Part shown: positions 10,363 to 28,272 of the stretch, piece by piece
Numbering within the stretch: position 1 is the stretch's first letter
Layout: each line of letters opens with the position of its first letter
NCBI RefSeq assembly: GCF_009870125.1
Contig: NC_046681.1
Span: 5,407,001-5,471,000, forward strand
Source: Drosophila pseudoobscura
Lineage: Eukaryota > Arthropoda > Insecta > Diptera > Drosophilidae
Length of the DNA: 64,000 nucleotides
Direction: 5' to 3'
Position numbers and translations under genes: made by a program
Notes under the pieces: model-generated
The model's database searches: none
Told to the model about the DNA's origin: nothing
Seen by the model: only the letters and a program-made list of their open reading frames with translations

Positions 10363-12475
10363 ATCAAGAATGAATGCCAAAATCGAATGGGGCTTTTTGA
10401 TTTGAGCCAACTTTGTTAGTTGTTTGTTAGCAATTTCATGTTATGGGCATAAACAAACAAATAGAGGCTAACCAGACTGGACTCTGGGGGGCAATAGTGA
10501 GATAAAAAGTACATTTTATTGTACACTTGCCTTAGCATAAAGTGATGTAATTGTACTTGGGTAAGGTTCGAGCCGTGAACAGCGCTAAGTATGCCATAAA
10601 TCAGCCCACTCTATTGCCAACAATTATTTATTCTTATTGCTTATAGAGACTGCTCTGTGCCTCGCATACTAAAAGCAATTGGGGAAGGAACGCCAACGCC
10701 CGACAAAGAAACACGCGATTGTCGTCTGCCCCACGTCTGCTGGACATATTAAATATGCACATTCAACATTTTAATTAGGCATTTGATGCGACTGTACGAA
10801 GAGTGGTTCGACGGATGTATTGCCAAACGGAAGTTAATTCCCAATATTCTGGAGAAATAATACGTTCTGATCTTAGCCATCCAAAACTCGGGCTTTGCAT
10901 AGAAAACTTTGCAAGTTATCACGTCCCTAGACAACCTTGAGCATCGAATTGAACACCACTTCCAAATTTCTCAAGTTCATGAATAATTTTACGCGGCCTA
11001 TTCCCCAACACGCAGTACGTATAAATGCCTGCGAAGATTTATAACTGACCCACATTTCTCATGAATAATACCCACCCCGTACCCCGTAGAAAAGGTTGCC
11101 AGACAATGCCCTGTATGGCCTCGCACCCGCAGTCCCTCTCAAACTGCAGACGTGCCCTGCAGCTTGATCTAAAAACAGGGATGGGAAAGAGTTGTGAGGC
11201 AACCGGGCCTGACAGTTTCCTCATTGTTCCTCTGACAGATTTGTGGGTGCAATCGATAGATGGATGCTGACGTGGTTCGTGTGGGTATGCGGCTGAAGAC
11301 ACAGACAGAATATAACTCGGAAATGCTTTGAGTTTTCTTGTAAGAGACTTAGGCAATCGAATATTATTGTAAGCTTTACTAAATTTAATGACAAATTAAG
11401 ACCAATACATACTCAAAAATTTAAATGAACCAATTTTTGTTGTGTTATTATGAAATTATTGTATTGAGTAGGGACTAAATTATATTTCAAGAAACGGGAA
11501 CGTATGTATGTTTTAATGCGATTTCGAAATCTATATGTGGATTTTCCTATTTCAAGGGATAAATATATTTATTAGATTTATTTTGACCCTACAGTAAATT
11601 TGTCTTAATTAAGCCAAATCGACTTGGTTGAACGATCAGTAATTTGTTGGAATGTTATCAAAGCAGGACTATCCCGTACATGTACTTCTGTATGTGTTAT
11701 GTATTCGGTGGTTTTATATGAACTTTCCAATTGAATCATTATAATTATCGTTTGTTATTTTGGTTACCTGTTACGTTACTCATGATCATAACAACTGGCT
11801 GATCAGTGACTCCCCAACTGTAGTCACGATCGTTCTCTCAAAAAGCTTTCGGTAAGATAAGCTTTTGCCTGTACGAATTAGCTTTTGGATGCTTGTTGGT
11901 GTTATTGCCGCTGTCGGCTTCGGCTTCGGTTTCGGTTTCGGCAGCAGCATGGAAAAACTTTGGAGCAAAAAATCCCAAAAATCGGGCAGGTCGGAAACTA
12001 TAAATAAACGTGGGTTTTGTGCAGCGCTCATTTCAAGATTTGCAACCGACGCGCCGTCAACACACAGCATTTTGCTTGCAGACTTTTTTGCGCAGAAGTT
12101 TGGCAAATAGTTCGTCTCCGTCTCCGTCTCGCGTGTCTCTCTCTCTCTCTCTCTGTATCTGTGTGTAGTTGTGTGCGTGTGTTTGAATCTATGAGCAATT
12201 GCATCAACAATTGCAGTTAACCGAGAAAACCCAAAAGCAACAAAAACATCAGAGAAACTGTAAAAAATACACTCGTGTAGAAATAAAAGTGAAGCCGGTT
12301 TGAAAAATTACGCAAAAAAAGGAGAAACAACGGAGACAACAAGATTATTGTGTTAAATCAGCCGCACAGAAATAGTCAAATAGCGATTAAAAAAGAGTAG
12401 AGCGAAGTAATCCATCAAAACGGGTTTTCACTGTGTGTGAAAGAGTTCGAAGGAAGGCAAAGGTGCTGCTCGAAA
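10363..12475. other. Intergenic between U5 and JHBP gene 3, with simple repeats
   Basis: I recognise no gene. A TTCGGC/TTCGGT hexamer repeat lies at about 11908-11942, and a CTCCGTCT plus (TC)n/(TG)n tract at 12114-12182. The right end should hold the promoter and 5' leader of the third JHBP gene, but I could not fix a TSS. The plus strand at 10869-10880 shares a short string with antisense U2 (see rejected items). Confidence 0.5.
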
Positions 12476-15400
12476 ATGCATTTACTCTGTCTGTTGCACA
12501 CGCTGGCGGCGCTGGCACTCGGAAGTGGCTCAGCGGCCACGCTGCCCACGGCGGCACAAAGCGTGTTCAGCAGCGATCCCAATCCAAGTCCCAGTTCCAG
12601 TCCCAGTCCCAGTGCCAGCCCCAGCCTCAATCCCGGCCAGGAGTACGTTGGCGAGTATGCGGAGGGCGAGGCCGAGACGGGGTCATTCGATTTTGGCGGC
12701 CTGCAGTTTGATGGAGGTAAACGGGATTATGTAACTAAAACAAGAACTTGATATTCAAACAAACAAATACAACACACCACCACCACCACCACCACCACCA
12801 CCACCTCCCCCCGCCACAAAAGAAACCAAACCAAGAGCCAAAAACCGTAAACCGCAAAAGAAAAAACAAGTTTGTTGCTCAAGTCTTTTGTTTGCTAAGT
12901 GGCAATTGGAAAATGTAATTGAAAATGCGGCTGCGGTGGCCTGTGTGGCATTCAAATGGAAATGCAATTCATTTTTTTTCTCGTTGCAACATGGAAAAGG
13001 TTGCTCGAAGGAGTAAAATGAACTAGATATGCGCTATGAAATATGGAAAAAACTCTAGAGCTCATTCTATGTGAACTATGCAAAATTAGATGAGAAATAA
13101 TTTCATAGTATTTCTCACCTCAATCTTATGAACTGCAAATGATCGGCATTTAAGAAAATTCCAGCTACTGATGAACTTCAAGGTTCTTCAAAAAGAGGGA
13201 TGTTCTCAAGGATTTCGGATCAATCCTCGGGAACTATTTTGATTTAAAACGATATAGCATTGATTGCTGGGGGAAGAAAAGAACCGAACAGATATCAAAC
13301 CATATACAATCACTGGAATATTTGTTTGACTACTTAAATGTTAGCAGAGAATACTAGAGCTTAATTAGTATGAGTTCGAATATCAGTTTCTTTCTATCAC
13401 TAAGTATTCAGAACACAGATCTGTCCCCCCTAAGAAGAATTAAGTAGTAAATCCGTTTCCTGCTGTTCAAAATTTGTTTGTATCTTGTTTTTTCTGTATT
13501 TGCTGTATAAGCTAAGATGATTCGCCATTTCACTGTCCACCTTTGTTCCAGGGACTTTGAGTTCTTCATTTGAATTCTGATCAGGCCGTGCCTCGTGCGC
13601 TGCCCATCAAAAACTGTCTCGCGTACCAAGCCCAGCTCTTTTAAAATATACATTTTGTTGTTTTCTGTATTTTCATGCATATGTATCGTATTTCACCCGA
13701 TTTATAGGCCTGCAACCTTCAGAAATACACAAAAAGGGGGAAAAATACTGAGAAGCAACAATAATAATAATAAAAAAAGTACTTTTAAATGAGATTTCCA
13801 AACTGCTGTAGAAAATGAAATTGCAATAGAAATTAGCAAGTCTATTTGCACTAAAAACATTTTATTTATTCGACTCTTAACACTTTTGTGACGGCAAGGG
13901 AGGAAACCATAAAAAATATGTAAGAAAAAGACTGGCAAGTCACCGCCTCTGCCACTTGAACTTGACATACTTATAGATTTGAGTAAAAGCAGCACTGAAC
14001 GATGATGGTGATGTGTGGACAGTGCCCAGTGACTGCAAAACTGGGCAAATAGAAATTCTCCGACTACGACTACGACTACGACTACAGCGCAAAGATGATG
14101 CAAGGCAGGCAGCGGTAATAAATGCAGAATCAACAAGGGAGCAAGAGAGCAACAGGCTCGAAAAAGTCAAATTAAAATATTGCCAATTGCATTAATTTTA
14201 TCAGCATTATGGTGTGATTGTGTGTGCGCGTGTATCTGTGTGCTGTTTGGGCCGTTGCGAAAAGAGTTCAGCATCAACAAAACCAACAACAAGGCATAAA
14301 TTCGAAACCAAACCGGCTGCCTGCTGTCGGCGCTACGGTAGCCGCTGACAAAAAGCAAAAAGTAAAAAGCGTAAGGCTGAAAAACTGACCTACATCAATG
14401 CGTAAGCGTCTTTTTGTTGGGCTTTTGCCGAACTGAAAGCTGCAATTGTAACCTGTCATTGCGCAAAGAAAAAACTTCACAAAAAGGTAAAGCGAGCGGT
14501 CATTTATTGACATTTACTTGGCAAACAGGCAAACAGAAGGCTTAGGCAACGAACTTCACTTCACTCCACTCGCCAAAACTAGTAAAACGAAGTGCTTAAA
14601 CTCATTTCGGGTACCTTTTAATTTTGACATTTGGAAGCGTTGATTGGGGGCCGCCCCGCCACTCGGCTCAACTTTGACATTGAACTTGTCAGGCGAAAAT
14701 ACCACAAAGAGACAAAATGAGAAAAAACTTCAAACCCTCAAGCCAAATGAGTCATTAGGGTTACTCACACGCTTAAATTGCTTGTCTGCTTATCTGGGAA
14801 ATTAGACAAAAATTGTCTCCTTCTTTGAATGCTTAATTACAAGCTTAATTTACATATTTATTTTTTAACATTTTTTTTGGTAATTTGGCAAAGGAACATT
14901 AAACGTAATTGTTGTTTGAATGCTTTACGCCTGTCATTAGAAGATGAAAAGCCCATGACCAAAGATTGTTTGGCTCAGGAATAAATCTCAATAATAATTA
15001 AACATCAACCTACTGCTTGTTTTGCAATAATTTAGAGACAGAAAAGTGCTTTGGTTTACAGACCCTAACCGAGTAAACTTCGCAGATCGGTGGAAAGCAA
15101 ACAGGTTGAAGCTGATCAATTAAGTTCGTAATATCAATTGAAAATACAACAATTGTTAGACCTGTTCTTGAGTGAATTTTAAGTGCGACTAGGATTATAT
15201 CAACCAATTCAAGAAAATTGCTGCAAGTCAGTGACATCTATGAGAAGTTTTATTAAAAAAGCTAAGTGAAATTAAAGAAATATTCTAGAGTAAACCTGAA
15301 TTAATTTATTCCTTGAATGTATGTAAGTAGTCGCACGCTTAGAACAGATTTGTATTCGTAAGCTGGACTTTAAAATCGAAACCCTTGACTGCATTTTAAT

Positions 15401-16581
15401 AAAACATAAAATATTTTGCACGGAGGATTCACTGCCGTGAATCTCTTTTTAGCATTTTAATTGTTCAAGACCTTGGCAGGTGTCTTGTCTCCCTGACACA
15501 AACCCCAATCGGATGTCAACGCAGCAGAAAAGCGGGCAGTTTATGTCCAACGCCGGACACGTGAACCGGGCCACGCTTGAACGGCTGCCACAGATCGCAA
15601 AAAAATAATTATTATAATCATAATCTCCTCGAAGCAAGGCGCTATGCCATGCCTCGGTGAACTTAACGACTGAGGCTAGCCATGACTTAACCGATCGTGA
15701 ACTTATCTACCATCTACCATCACTTTCGCCCTCCAGTTACACCACATACGACGCAGATCAGCGTCTCGAATGGCGTGACACCCTGTAGTCTCAGCTCGCC
15801 TGAGCTCAACGAATGCATACGCGGACTGATCCAGACATTTGCCCCGAAGCTGAAATTCCACGGAGTGCCGGAGTACAACATGGGTTCCATTGATCCGTAC
15901 TTCTACAAGCGGGGAATCTTCCGGTACACAAACGATGGCATTCAGGGTGGACTGCTGATCAAGAACATGGAGATCTATGGAATCAGCGACCTCCAGGTCA
16001 ACAGTGTGGTGTCTAACTTTACAGAAAACGGCTTTGTGATCAAGTTAGGCCTCGGACTTCCTCAGCTGAAGGCCGGCGGACACTTCAAGGCGGACGTGAA
16101 GTTCGGCGGACTGCGTCTGGTGCCCAAGGGTCCATTCAACATCACCGTGGGTGAGTAACACCGCAAGCAATCGCCTAAAGTACTTTCCATTTAATTTAAC
16201 TTGCGTTTACTCCCAGACAACATCAAGGCCACTGTTCTCACTGACGGACACATTGAGCAGCTGCCCAGCGGACAGCAGCGTCTCAGCCTTCATCGCCTGA
16301 ATGCCAACGTCAACATCGGGGACGCCAAAGTGGTGGCCAATGGGATCTTCTCCGATCGTAACCTTAGTAAGGGAATATTGTTGAATGAGGCTGAACTCGC
16401 GTTTCTGATTGAATTGATTTTACCCACAGATGGCATGATCCTCAATCTGGTCAACGAGAATTTACCAGAGATCACCCGCGTGGGAATACCAGCCACCCGA
16501 GAGCAATGGGCACCCATTCTGGTCGCGCATATCAACGAGTTCTTCGCTAAGGTTCCTATCGAGAAATTCCTGGTTCAATGA
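12476..16581 (+). CDS. JHBP/takeout-family secreted protein with N-terminal low-complexity extension (318 aa)
   Basis: The CDS is join(12476..12716, 15737..16150, 16217..16366, 16430..16581), 319 codons. Exon 1 encodes a signal peptide (MHLLCLLHTLAALALGSGSA) and then about 60 residues absent from the neighbouring JHBP genes: an (S/P/N)-rich repeat (SPSPSASPS) and an acidic stretch (EYAEGEAE). The JHBP domain starts in exon 2 with its cysteine pair (VTPC...LNEC). The blocks GGLLIKNMEIYG, GHFKADVKF, LRLVPKGPFNITVG and ANGIFSDRNL follow, and the C-terminus ends EKFLVQ. Intron phases match the other two JHBP genes; intron 1 is 3.0 kb. The 12476 ATG is chosen because it starts the signal peptide directly; an in-frame ATG 39 nt upstream would spoil it. 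AATAAA is at 16796. Confidence 0.9.
12717..15736 (+). other. Intron 1 of JHBP gene 3
   Basis: The intron begins GTAAAC and ends CCAG. It contains a (CAC)n tract at about 12775-12807, immediately followed by a C run. A GACTAC repeat (CTACGACTACGACTACGACT) lies near 14065-14085. Open frames at 13408-14136 come from repeats and low complexity. I found no embedded gene. Confidence 0.6.
12775..12807. repeat. (CAC)n microsatellite
   Basis: About 11 CAC units are followed by a short poly-C run. It lies in intron 1 of the third JHBP gene, about 60 bp past the 5' splice site. Confidence 0.9.
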
Positions 16582-17454
16582 TGCACAACCACAGCACGTT
16601 TCTCATGGAATATTTAGCCCGTAGTTAGCTTTAGTCTAATAATTACAACTTTAAATTTATTTTAAAAGCTGCTTCCAAATAATTTTCAGTGCTCAAAACT
16701 TTTGGCTACCATTTGGAAAGAATTTCTACGCATCCAATTTGTATTTATTTATGTCATCCATTCTAAAAAGAAGAGAAGTTGTGTGAAAACATCCAAATAA
16801 ATATTTTTTCGAAAATTAAATTTCCCCTATTGTATTTGATTCTATTCATTTTCAAATATGTATATGTACTATGTTATTATTACGGATATTCGATTGTGCG
16901 AGTTTTACTGGGCTAAGTATTAGATGGAATAGCTAGTGTGGAAAGCTACATACCTAAGGCCGTAATATGGCGTTAAAAATACATATTTACTTTTCCGAAA
17001 AATCTTCATTTACTGTGGCAGTTTTTTTTCTTTCTTTCTTCTTTCAAGACTTGCTATTTTACTACTAATATTAAAAAACAAAAAACGAAAAATAAACTCT
17101 GTCAAATGATAATCGGTATATATTTAATTCAGGTAACCTAAAGCATATGTATGATCTTCTGATCATGTTGACTCAAAGCACTCACATACAGTATTCCTGC
17201 AGTATGACACCTACTTATGCTCATAATATACTTCGAAGTATTGCTACATAAGTATGTTGTAAATTGTATCAATATTCTACATGGAAAAGATTCTACAAAA
17301 TACATACTTTCAGGCTGGATCATGTAAAATACATGTCTGTAAAGATGTATCTACATATGTATGTATGTGTGTTCGAGCTGTGTAAAAATGCGATTAGCGC
17401 CACTTTTCGTGAGAGAAGCATAACATTTGTATACTAGAAATGAATGAGAAAAAC
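16582..17454. other. Intergenic, AT-rich
   Basis: This is the 3' UTR of JHBP gene 3 (AATAAA at 16796-16801), then AT-rich DNA with TTTCTTTCTTTC (about 17027) and TACATATGTATGTATG tracts (about 17352). No gene recognised. Confidence 0.6.
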
Positions 17455-17632
17455 GCCCAGAAGGAAGCGTTACGTATATATATTCTTGATCAGCATCAAT
17501 AGCCGAGTCGATAGAGCCAAGTCTGTCTGTCCGTCCGTCCGTCTGTCCGTACCTATGAGCGACTAGTGCTCAGAGACTATAAGAGCTAGAGCAACCAAAT
17601 TTGGTATCCACACTCCAGTTAGATCTCACTGT
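17455..17632. mobile_element. DINE-1/INE-1-like element fragment
   Basis: The segment repeats the core of the element at 7684-8742: GCCCAGAAGGAAGCG, ATTCTTGATCAGCATCAATA, the GTCTGTCC microsatellite (about 17522-17550), and GACTATAAGAGCTAGAGCAA followed by CAAATTTGGTATCC. Both ends are missing, so it is a truncated copy. Confidence 0.8.
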
Positions 17633-18163
17633 TAAAAGATTACTTAAATAAATCATCCGATTTGGTGAATTCTATGGGATTTGCTTCATTATTTTTTTTT
17701 TTTGCACGTTGAAATGAGAACCCATTTTATATACACATATGTGAAATATTCAAAAATATATTAAATTTGTTTCAAATAATGCAACTTTTATAGATGAATA
17801 TAGATCAGAGATAGTCCCATAATACAGGCCAGTCCAGTCACGAGTTCATCAAAATGGACTGCGATAAAGAACACAGCGAACTTAATTCAAATAAAATACG
17901 AGTATTTAAACTTATTTAATGTTCGCTCAACTTGCACGCAGATCGATAATACATACTTAATAATACTCTTAATATGGGAGTTTTCTTATCAACAGGATCT
18001 GGCAATTCACATAAAGTTAAATACATATATAATGCATATATAAATATAATACATAAATATATGTAAATACTGTATGGGATTTGTTATCTCGAAATCAACA
18101 GACAAGTCGTATGCAAGCATGATTTATGGCATTTATTGATAAGCATTAATGGACAATCATTGC
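17633..18163. other. AT-rich spacer upstream of the fibrinogen-related gene
   Basis: No coding or RNA gene is seen. There is a poly-T run near 17690 and ATACATATATAATGCATATATAA-type DNA around 18020-18065. Confidence 0.6.
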
Positions 18164-18202
18164 TATATAAGAATGCTTGAGTATTTTATTTTGCATTCAG
18201 TC
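18164..18202 (+). promoter_or_regulatory. Core promoter of the fibrinogen-related gene (TATA + Inr)
   Basis: TATATAAG at 18164-18171 is followed by a consensus initiator TTCAGTC (A at 18199), giving a leader of about 47 nt before the ATG at 18246. The TATA-Inr distance is a few bases longer than the norm. Confidence 0.5.
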
Positions 18203-18245
18203 TGATTTAAGTCTATCAACGGGAGTAGTGATTCAATTAAAAGTC

Positions 18246-19638
18246 ATGCAAACATATTGGATTCTAGTGCTCTTCTTCCTGCACGTGGAAGGAGACATCA
18301 CTATATCTTCGGAAAATAGCTTCGAGAAGACTTCTGTGAGAGCTTAGTGCACTGTGAAATTGATATTGAAATAAACTAATTAGTTGGGTAATCCGTTTCC
18401 AGCATTGTGAGATGACCCGGGATGAGGACGATGAGCGGTGTGGCGCCATTTGTTACCCGATTGTGAAGCCGTTACTCCGGTACGCTGCTCTATGCCAGGG
18501 GAAGGATGTATCCATCAACGAACTGAAGGACGAAATCCGAGAGAAAGATGTTTACATCGCCCAATTGGAAGACAAGATTGAGCTAGCCAAGTCAATGGAA
18601 ATTCAGGCAATTAAACAGCTGGAGTTTCTCAAAGAACAGACGAATGCCAGGCAAAAGAACTCGGATCAACACTTGAAGGACAAGGAGACTATATTGCATC
18701 TGAGGGAAATCGAAATTTTGAAAATGGAGAAAGAAATTAAGGATCGTGAGTCAGAAATCCATGACAAGAAAGAGCAGATCTCAAAAATGGAAATTCGGAT
18801 TCAATCAATAGAGGCTCAACTGCAATCGAAGAATAATTCCCTCAGAGCACTGGAGGATCAAGCGAATTCTCTTAAACAAACCGAGGAAAAGCCGAAAAAC
18901 ATCTCGGAGGCAAAAAGTTGCCTCTCATTCAACGATTCCACTGATATCCATTCCATAGTGTTGCCCGGAATAGGCCCATTCCTTGTGCCTTGTAATTCGA
19001 GTGTTTCTGGATCTGGCTGGACTGTAATCCAGAGACTAGTCAACTGCCATGAGAACTTTAATCGGACTTGGATCGACTACAAAATAGGGTTCGGAGACCT
19101 GCGGGAGAACTTCTTCCTGGGACTGGAAAAAATCCATCTAATGACCTTGACCCAGCCTCACGAGTTGTACATCCAACTCCAAAATGTTTATGGAGCAACC
19201 AGCTATGCTCTCTACGATAATTTCAATGTAGGCAGCGAAGAGGAAGGCTACAAACTGAAATCGCTGGGAGAATGTTCAGGAACAGCCGGAGATTCACTAA
19301 CTGAATATCATCTGAACATGAAATTTTCCACATTGGACCGCGACAATGACAGAGATGAGATACGTAATTGCGCAAAGATTCTGGGAGGTGGATGGTGGTT
19401 TTCTGTAAATTGCGGACAAAGGTACACATATTTTATGCCGAACTAACGCTATTAATTATTACGAATTTTTCATATTAATAATTGTCCTTAATACAGTTTT
19501 CTCAATGGAAAATATTATAAATGTGACGACGGAAAACATGGCGGCGTTGCTTGGGCCACTTGGCAGAACTATGAATTCACGACCGGGCTTACATTTACTC
19601 AAATGATGATAAGGCCCAAAAGTAGAAATTTGATTTGA
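18246..19638 (+). CDS. Secreted coiled-coil fibrinogen-related protein (416 aa)
   Basis: The CDS is join(18246..18335, 18403..19421, 19497..19638), 417 codons; intron phases are 0 and 2. A signal peptide (MQTYWILVLFFLHVEG) and a short cysteine-containing segment are followed by a long charged heptad region (about residues 65-190: ELKDEIREKD..., KEIKDRESEIHDKKEQI). This is predicted coiled coil and suggests oligomerisation. Residues about 203-416 form a fibrinogen C-terminal domain: GWTVIQRL, NRTWIDYK.GFGDLRENFFLG, the calcium-site-like LDRDND, NCAKILGGGWWF.V.C and LNGKY. The reading frame runs past 19421 to a stop in the intron; splicing at 19422/19497 is needed to complete the LNGKY motif. 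Family members act as pattern-recognition lectins or developmental ligands; which applies here is unknown. Confidence 0.92.
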
Positions 19639-19869
19639 AACACGCACCAGGAATTTGAAGAAGTTGAACAAAAACTTCAGTTATTCATAGCTGTAAGTGT
19701 ATATTTCTCTTAAACAGTATTCTTACATGAATTTAAATCTGTATCTGTATGGTAGATTTGTAGATGATATGTAGATATGTAGATTTATCGCGCTCTGCAT
19801 CTCTATTTTTATACCTTAAAAGTTCACCAAACTTCTATTGAATTAAATCAAATCATAATTCTTGGACGT
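19639..19869. other. Short spacer after fibrinogen-related gene
   Basis: This AT-rich 3' flank contains short GTAGAT repeats (19752-19785). No gene is seen. Confidence 0.6.
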
Positions 19870-20775
19870 TGACATGCAATGACTGCATCTTACAAGAGGC
19901 GATGCAATTACTGCACCGTCAAGTGGCCCGTGTGGCACTAGCAGAAGGATGTTACGCGCGGATCCCAGGCAAAACGCAGCTCTCCTCCCGCCCAACCGGG
20001 GAAAGGAAAAATGGAAGGAACAACGGTATAAATTTTCTAGTGAGTCTAATAGGAATCGTGAAGTTTATGCGGCCAAACAGATCAGGGCTATCTATGTCAC
20101 CCAAGCATTTTTCTACGGTTAACTAAGGATGGGAGATTCACTAATAGCAGCCTACTAAACGGATTCTATACGGTCCAGGTGTACTTTGTACTAAGGGCAA
20201 CATACACAGGAGCCGTATTCTAAGATCGGACGAACTAGCGAGGTATAGAGAGTCTTTGTTATATAGGGGTCGTCAAATTAGCACCAAGATCATCCAGCAG
20301 TGTTATTCTCTCAATAGAGCCCCCACATAGGGTATATGGAGCCAGCAAGAGGCTAAAAGGATGACATGAACGAGGCATTAAGGTGTAACATGTTTGCACA
20401 ACACCATGACTGAAAGTTATTTAGATCGGATTGCATGCAAGAATGAAATTAAATGTCTTTATACTGGATACAGAGTTTAACATCATCCGCATACATAAGT
20501 ACTCGAGAGTATGTTAATACCGAAGGCAAGTCATTAATAAAGAGTGTGAAGAGTAAGGGGCCTAGATGGCTGCCCTGTGGTACTCCCGAAGAAACCTTTA
20601 CTGGTGAGGAGAGGGAGTTTTTGAAGAGGACTCTTGGAGACCTGGAACAAAGATAGCTAGAAATCCATCTCAGGAGGTTGGGCGGAAACCATAAAAGGTC
20701 AAGTTTATGTGCTAGAAGGGAATGGTTTACAGAGTCGAATGCTTTACTGAAGTCGGTGTAAATAACAAATTATGC
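19870..20775 (-). mobile_element. Decayed non-LTR retrotransposon fragment (reverse transcriptase), jockey/I-like
   Basis: On the minus strand, from about 20770 leftward, frames encode recognisable reverse-transcriptase blocks: YTDFSKAFDSVNH, then GVPQGSHLGPLLF, then the catalytic YADD (about 20470-20500). The post-RT thumb-like region (LNASKC-like) and a C-terminal tail with LLLVNLP-like sequence follow near 20140. The copy is 5'-truncated (no ORF1 or endonuclease) and carries frameshifts and stops, so it is inactive. The order GVPQGS-YADD and the wording are those of insect LINEs of the jockey/I type; I cannot place the clade firmly. Confidence 0.85.
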
Positions 20776-22755
20776 TGTTTTAACTTGAATGCTAATTCAT
20801 TAACTCTAAGTAGTTGCAACATTAACTGAAAGATTACTATGTGAAATAGGTATCAAACTCTGTTAATGAGCTTTTGACTGGTTATTTTTGGAAAAAATAT
20901 ATAAATATGGGCAGAAATACAGAATGCTTACAGAGATCTGGTATTATTGACTTTTTAACTTTTATGGCCTGGTGGAAATGCCTATATTGAACGTACATAT
21001 CTGGCTGCTATCTGCTACTTAATCGCTTCAGGGTTATTCGTTTGGTAATTCGTTTGTAAGGATATCTATTGATTTCTCTTACTCATATTCTCTTTATAGT
21101 GCAGTTAATCATTAATATTTAATCAATACCTATGCGTATTTGATCTTTAGAATACTATATTTATATTCCATTAATTCCTAAATATACCATTATAAAGGAC
21201 CTAATTACTCCATTCATAAGTACGACAAGTACTCGTATCCAGAGTTCAATTGACAGAGCGTTCATCGTATAAAGGCTCTTGAACTGCCTGCCCCTTCTCC
21301 TCCTCGTCTCTGAGCTGTGAACTCCAATCTCGTTCCCATTTCGAGAGCAATCCCATTGAAGCGCTGTTCAAAAACCATATTCAACACTCCCACTTCACGA
21401 TCAATCAGACAGGCGAATGTGCCCCAAAGCACCAATTACAGACAATTAGTTGGCAAAATATTGAACACAATTATCCCGAAAAGGTTCTGGGGCCACCATG
21501 GCCGTGACACTTAGCTTCCCATCGATCAGCATTTGAAACGGGGATCAAGTGTGCTTATTGCAATGATCTGGGCAAGACTCGGGAACAATTGACTTCATTT
21601 CTGATACTTCTAACCCCCAAGGCGCCCTCAGTTCTTTTTTAGATCCGTTGACAATGCGCCGGGGACTGGGACTCGGCCCTGATTAATGTGGATTTTAATT
21701 GAATCCTGAGTTGAGCGGCATCCTCCTCGCCGCCAGTTCAATGGACGCCCAACGTCGTAAATTTTGCATATTATTTAGTAAAAATATTTGCGTCGTCTGC
21801 CGATGGGACTAGGACTGCAGCTGAGACTGGCGGAACCACTGTCTGGGCAATGAAAACGAATTCAAACGGGCTTTGGTCTATTTCATGTGGTCAAGAAGAA
21901 AATGAAGTACCAAAGGAAATGTGCGCCCCGGAATTTAAATGGAAATTTAATCTAGAAATGCACTCAAAGAAATTACACTAATTTGCAATTGTCATCAAAG
22001 AACCTTCATTTATGAATGCATATGAAGCAGTCAAACAATTTCTTGTAGTTCCGCTTTGGTAAGATTCTGAGGTAAGATTCTCCAAGTGCATGAAATTTCT
22101 GGAAGGAGAAGATGCTGCCACAGCAGGATTTTTTTAGTATTAGTGTGCAGCCGCACAACTTCCAGGCGGCCACTGTTTCAGTTTCAGTTCCAGTTGCAGT
22201 TCCAGTTGGTGCGTGTTCGGATTCGGATTCGGGTTGCAAGAGACTCTGTCCCTGGTGGCTGGTGGGCAAAGGAAACGGAGGTGTTACTGGAACTAGTTTA
22301 GATGTGTCGGCTCTGTGATCAGCGGTAGTTGTCATCATTGCGTTTGGCGTCGCGTGTGCATTAGAAGGAGGCCCGGCCCGGCCTTCCCGGCCATCCCGGC
22401 CGGCCCAATAAGTTGGCTAAAACCCAACCAGTGAAGAATCGACATTTCGGCTGCTCCGACATCCACAGTGCGGTCGGCGTCACTGTCGCTGTCGCTGTCG
22501 TTGTCGCCGACGCTGGCGCTGCTGTCGTGTGGCAGCATAGTTGTTAACCAAACCCCAGAGACGGCTGTTGGCTCAGAAGCGATCGGACCTTACTACCCAG
22601 CAGACGGTCCTGCCTGTCTAACGCACGAGACCGAAACCGAAACCGAGTCCGAGACCCAGAACAAGAACTTCGTCGTAGTCGTGGTCAGGTGAATGCCATC
22701 GGGGCGACGTGCCTGGCATTCGAAAAGAAATTCCGAGTCGCGATTCGTTGTGGCG
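20776..22755. other. Intergenic, low-complexity patches
   Basis: I see no gene here. The right half carries several simple-sequence clusters: CAGTTC/CAGTTG hexamers at 22164-22211, TTCGGA at 22217-22235, a GC-rich CCCGGCC cluster at 22368-22407, CTGTCG repeats at 22482-22505 and ACCGAAACCGA at 22629-22650. Open frames there are repeat-derived. Confidence 0.6.
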
Positions 22756-22756
22756 G

Positions 22757-22802
22757 TTCTATATACTATATAGCAGACAAGTTATATATGGTATCCCCAG
22801 TT
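22757..22802 (+). promoter_or_regulatory. Candidate core promoter of the CLIP protease gene
   Basis: A TATATACTATATAG cluster (about 22760-22773) lies about 30 bases upstream of an initiator-like CCCAGTTC (A at about 22799). The leader would be about 69 nt, rich in CAGCAG. The assignment rests on short motifs. Confidence 0.35.
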
Positions 22803-22867
22803 CAAAACGAAAACAAATTGGGAAGATAACAGCAGCAGCAGTAGCAGCAGCAAAAACAGCAGCGAAA

Positions 22868-28272
<5,405 letters not shown>

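Noticed and set aside
10866-10880. Possible U2 snRNA pseudogene fragment (TGATCTTAGCCAT, antisense to U2)
   Set aside because: Only about 13 bases match and the flanking sequence bears no relation to U2; chance or an unrecognisably decayed fragment.
12755-12967. Minus-strand frame with a polyglycine run
   Set aside because: Produced by the (CAC)n and poly-C tract in the intron; no other coding signs.
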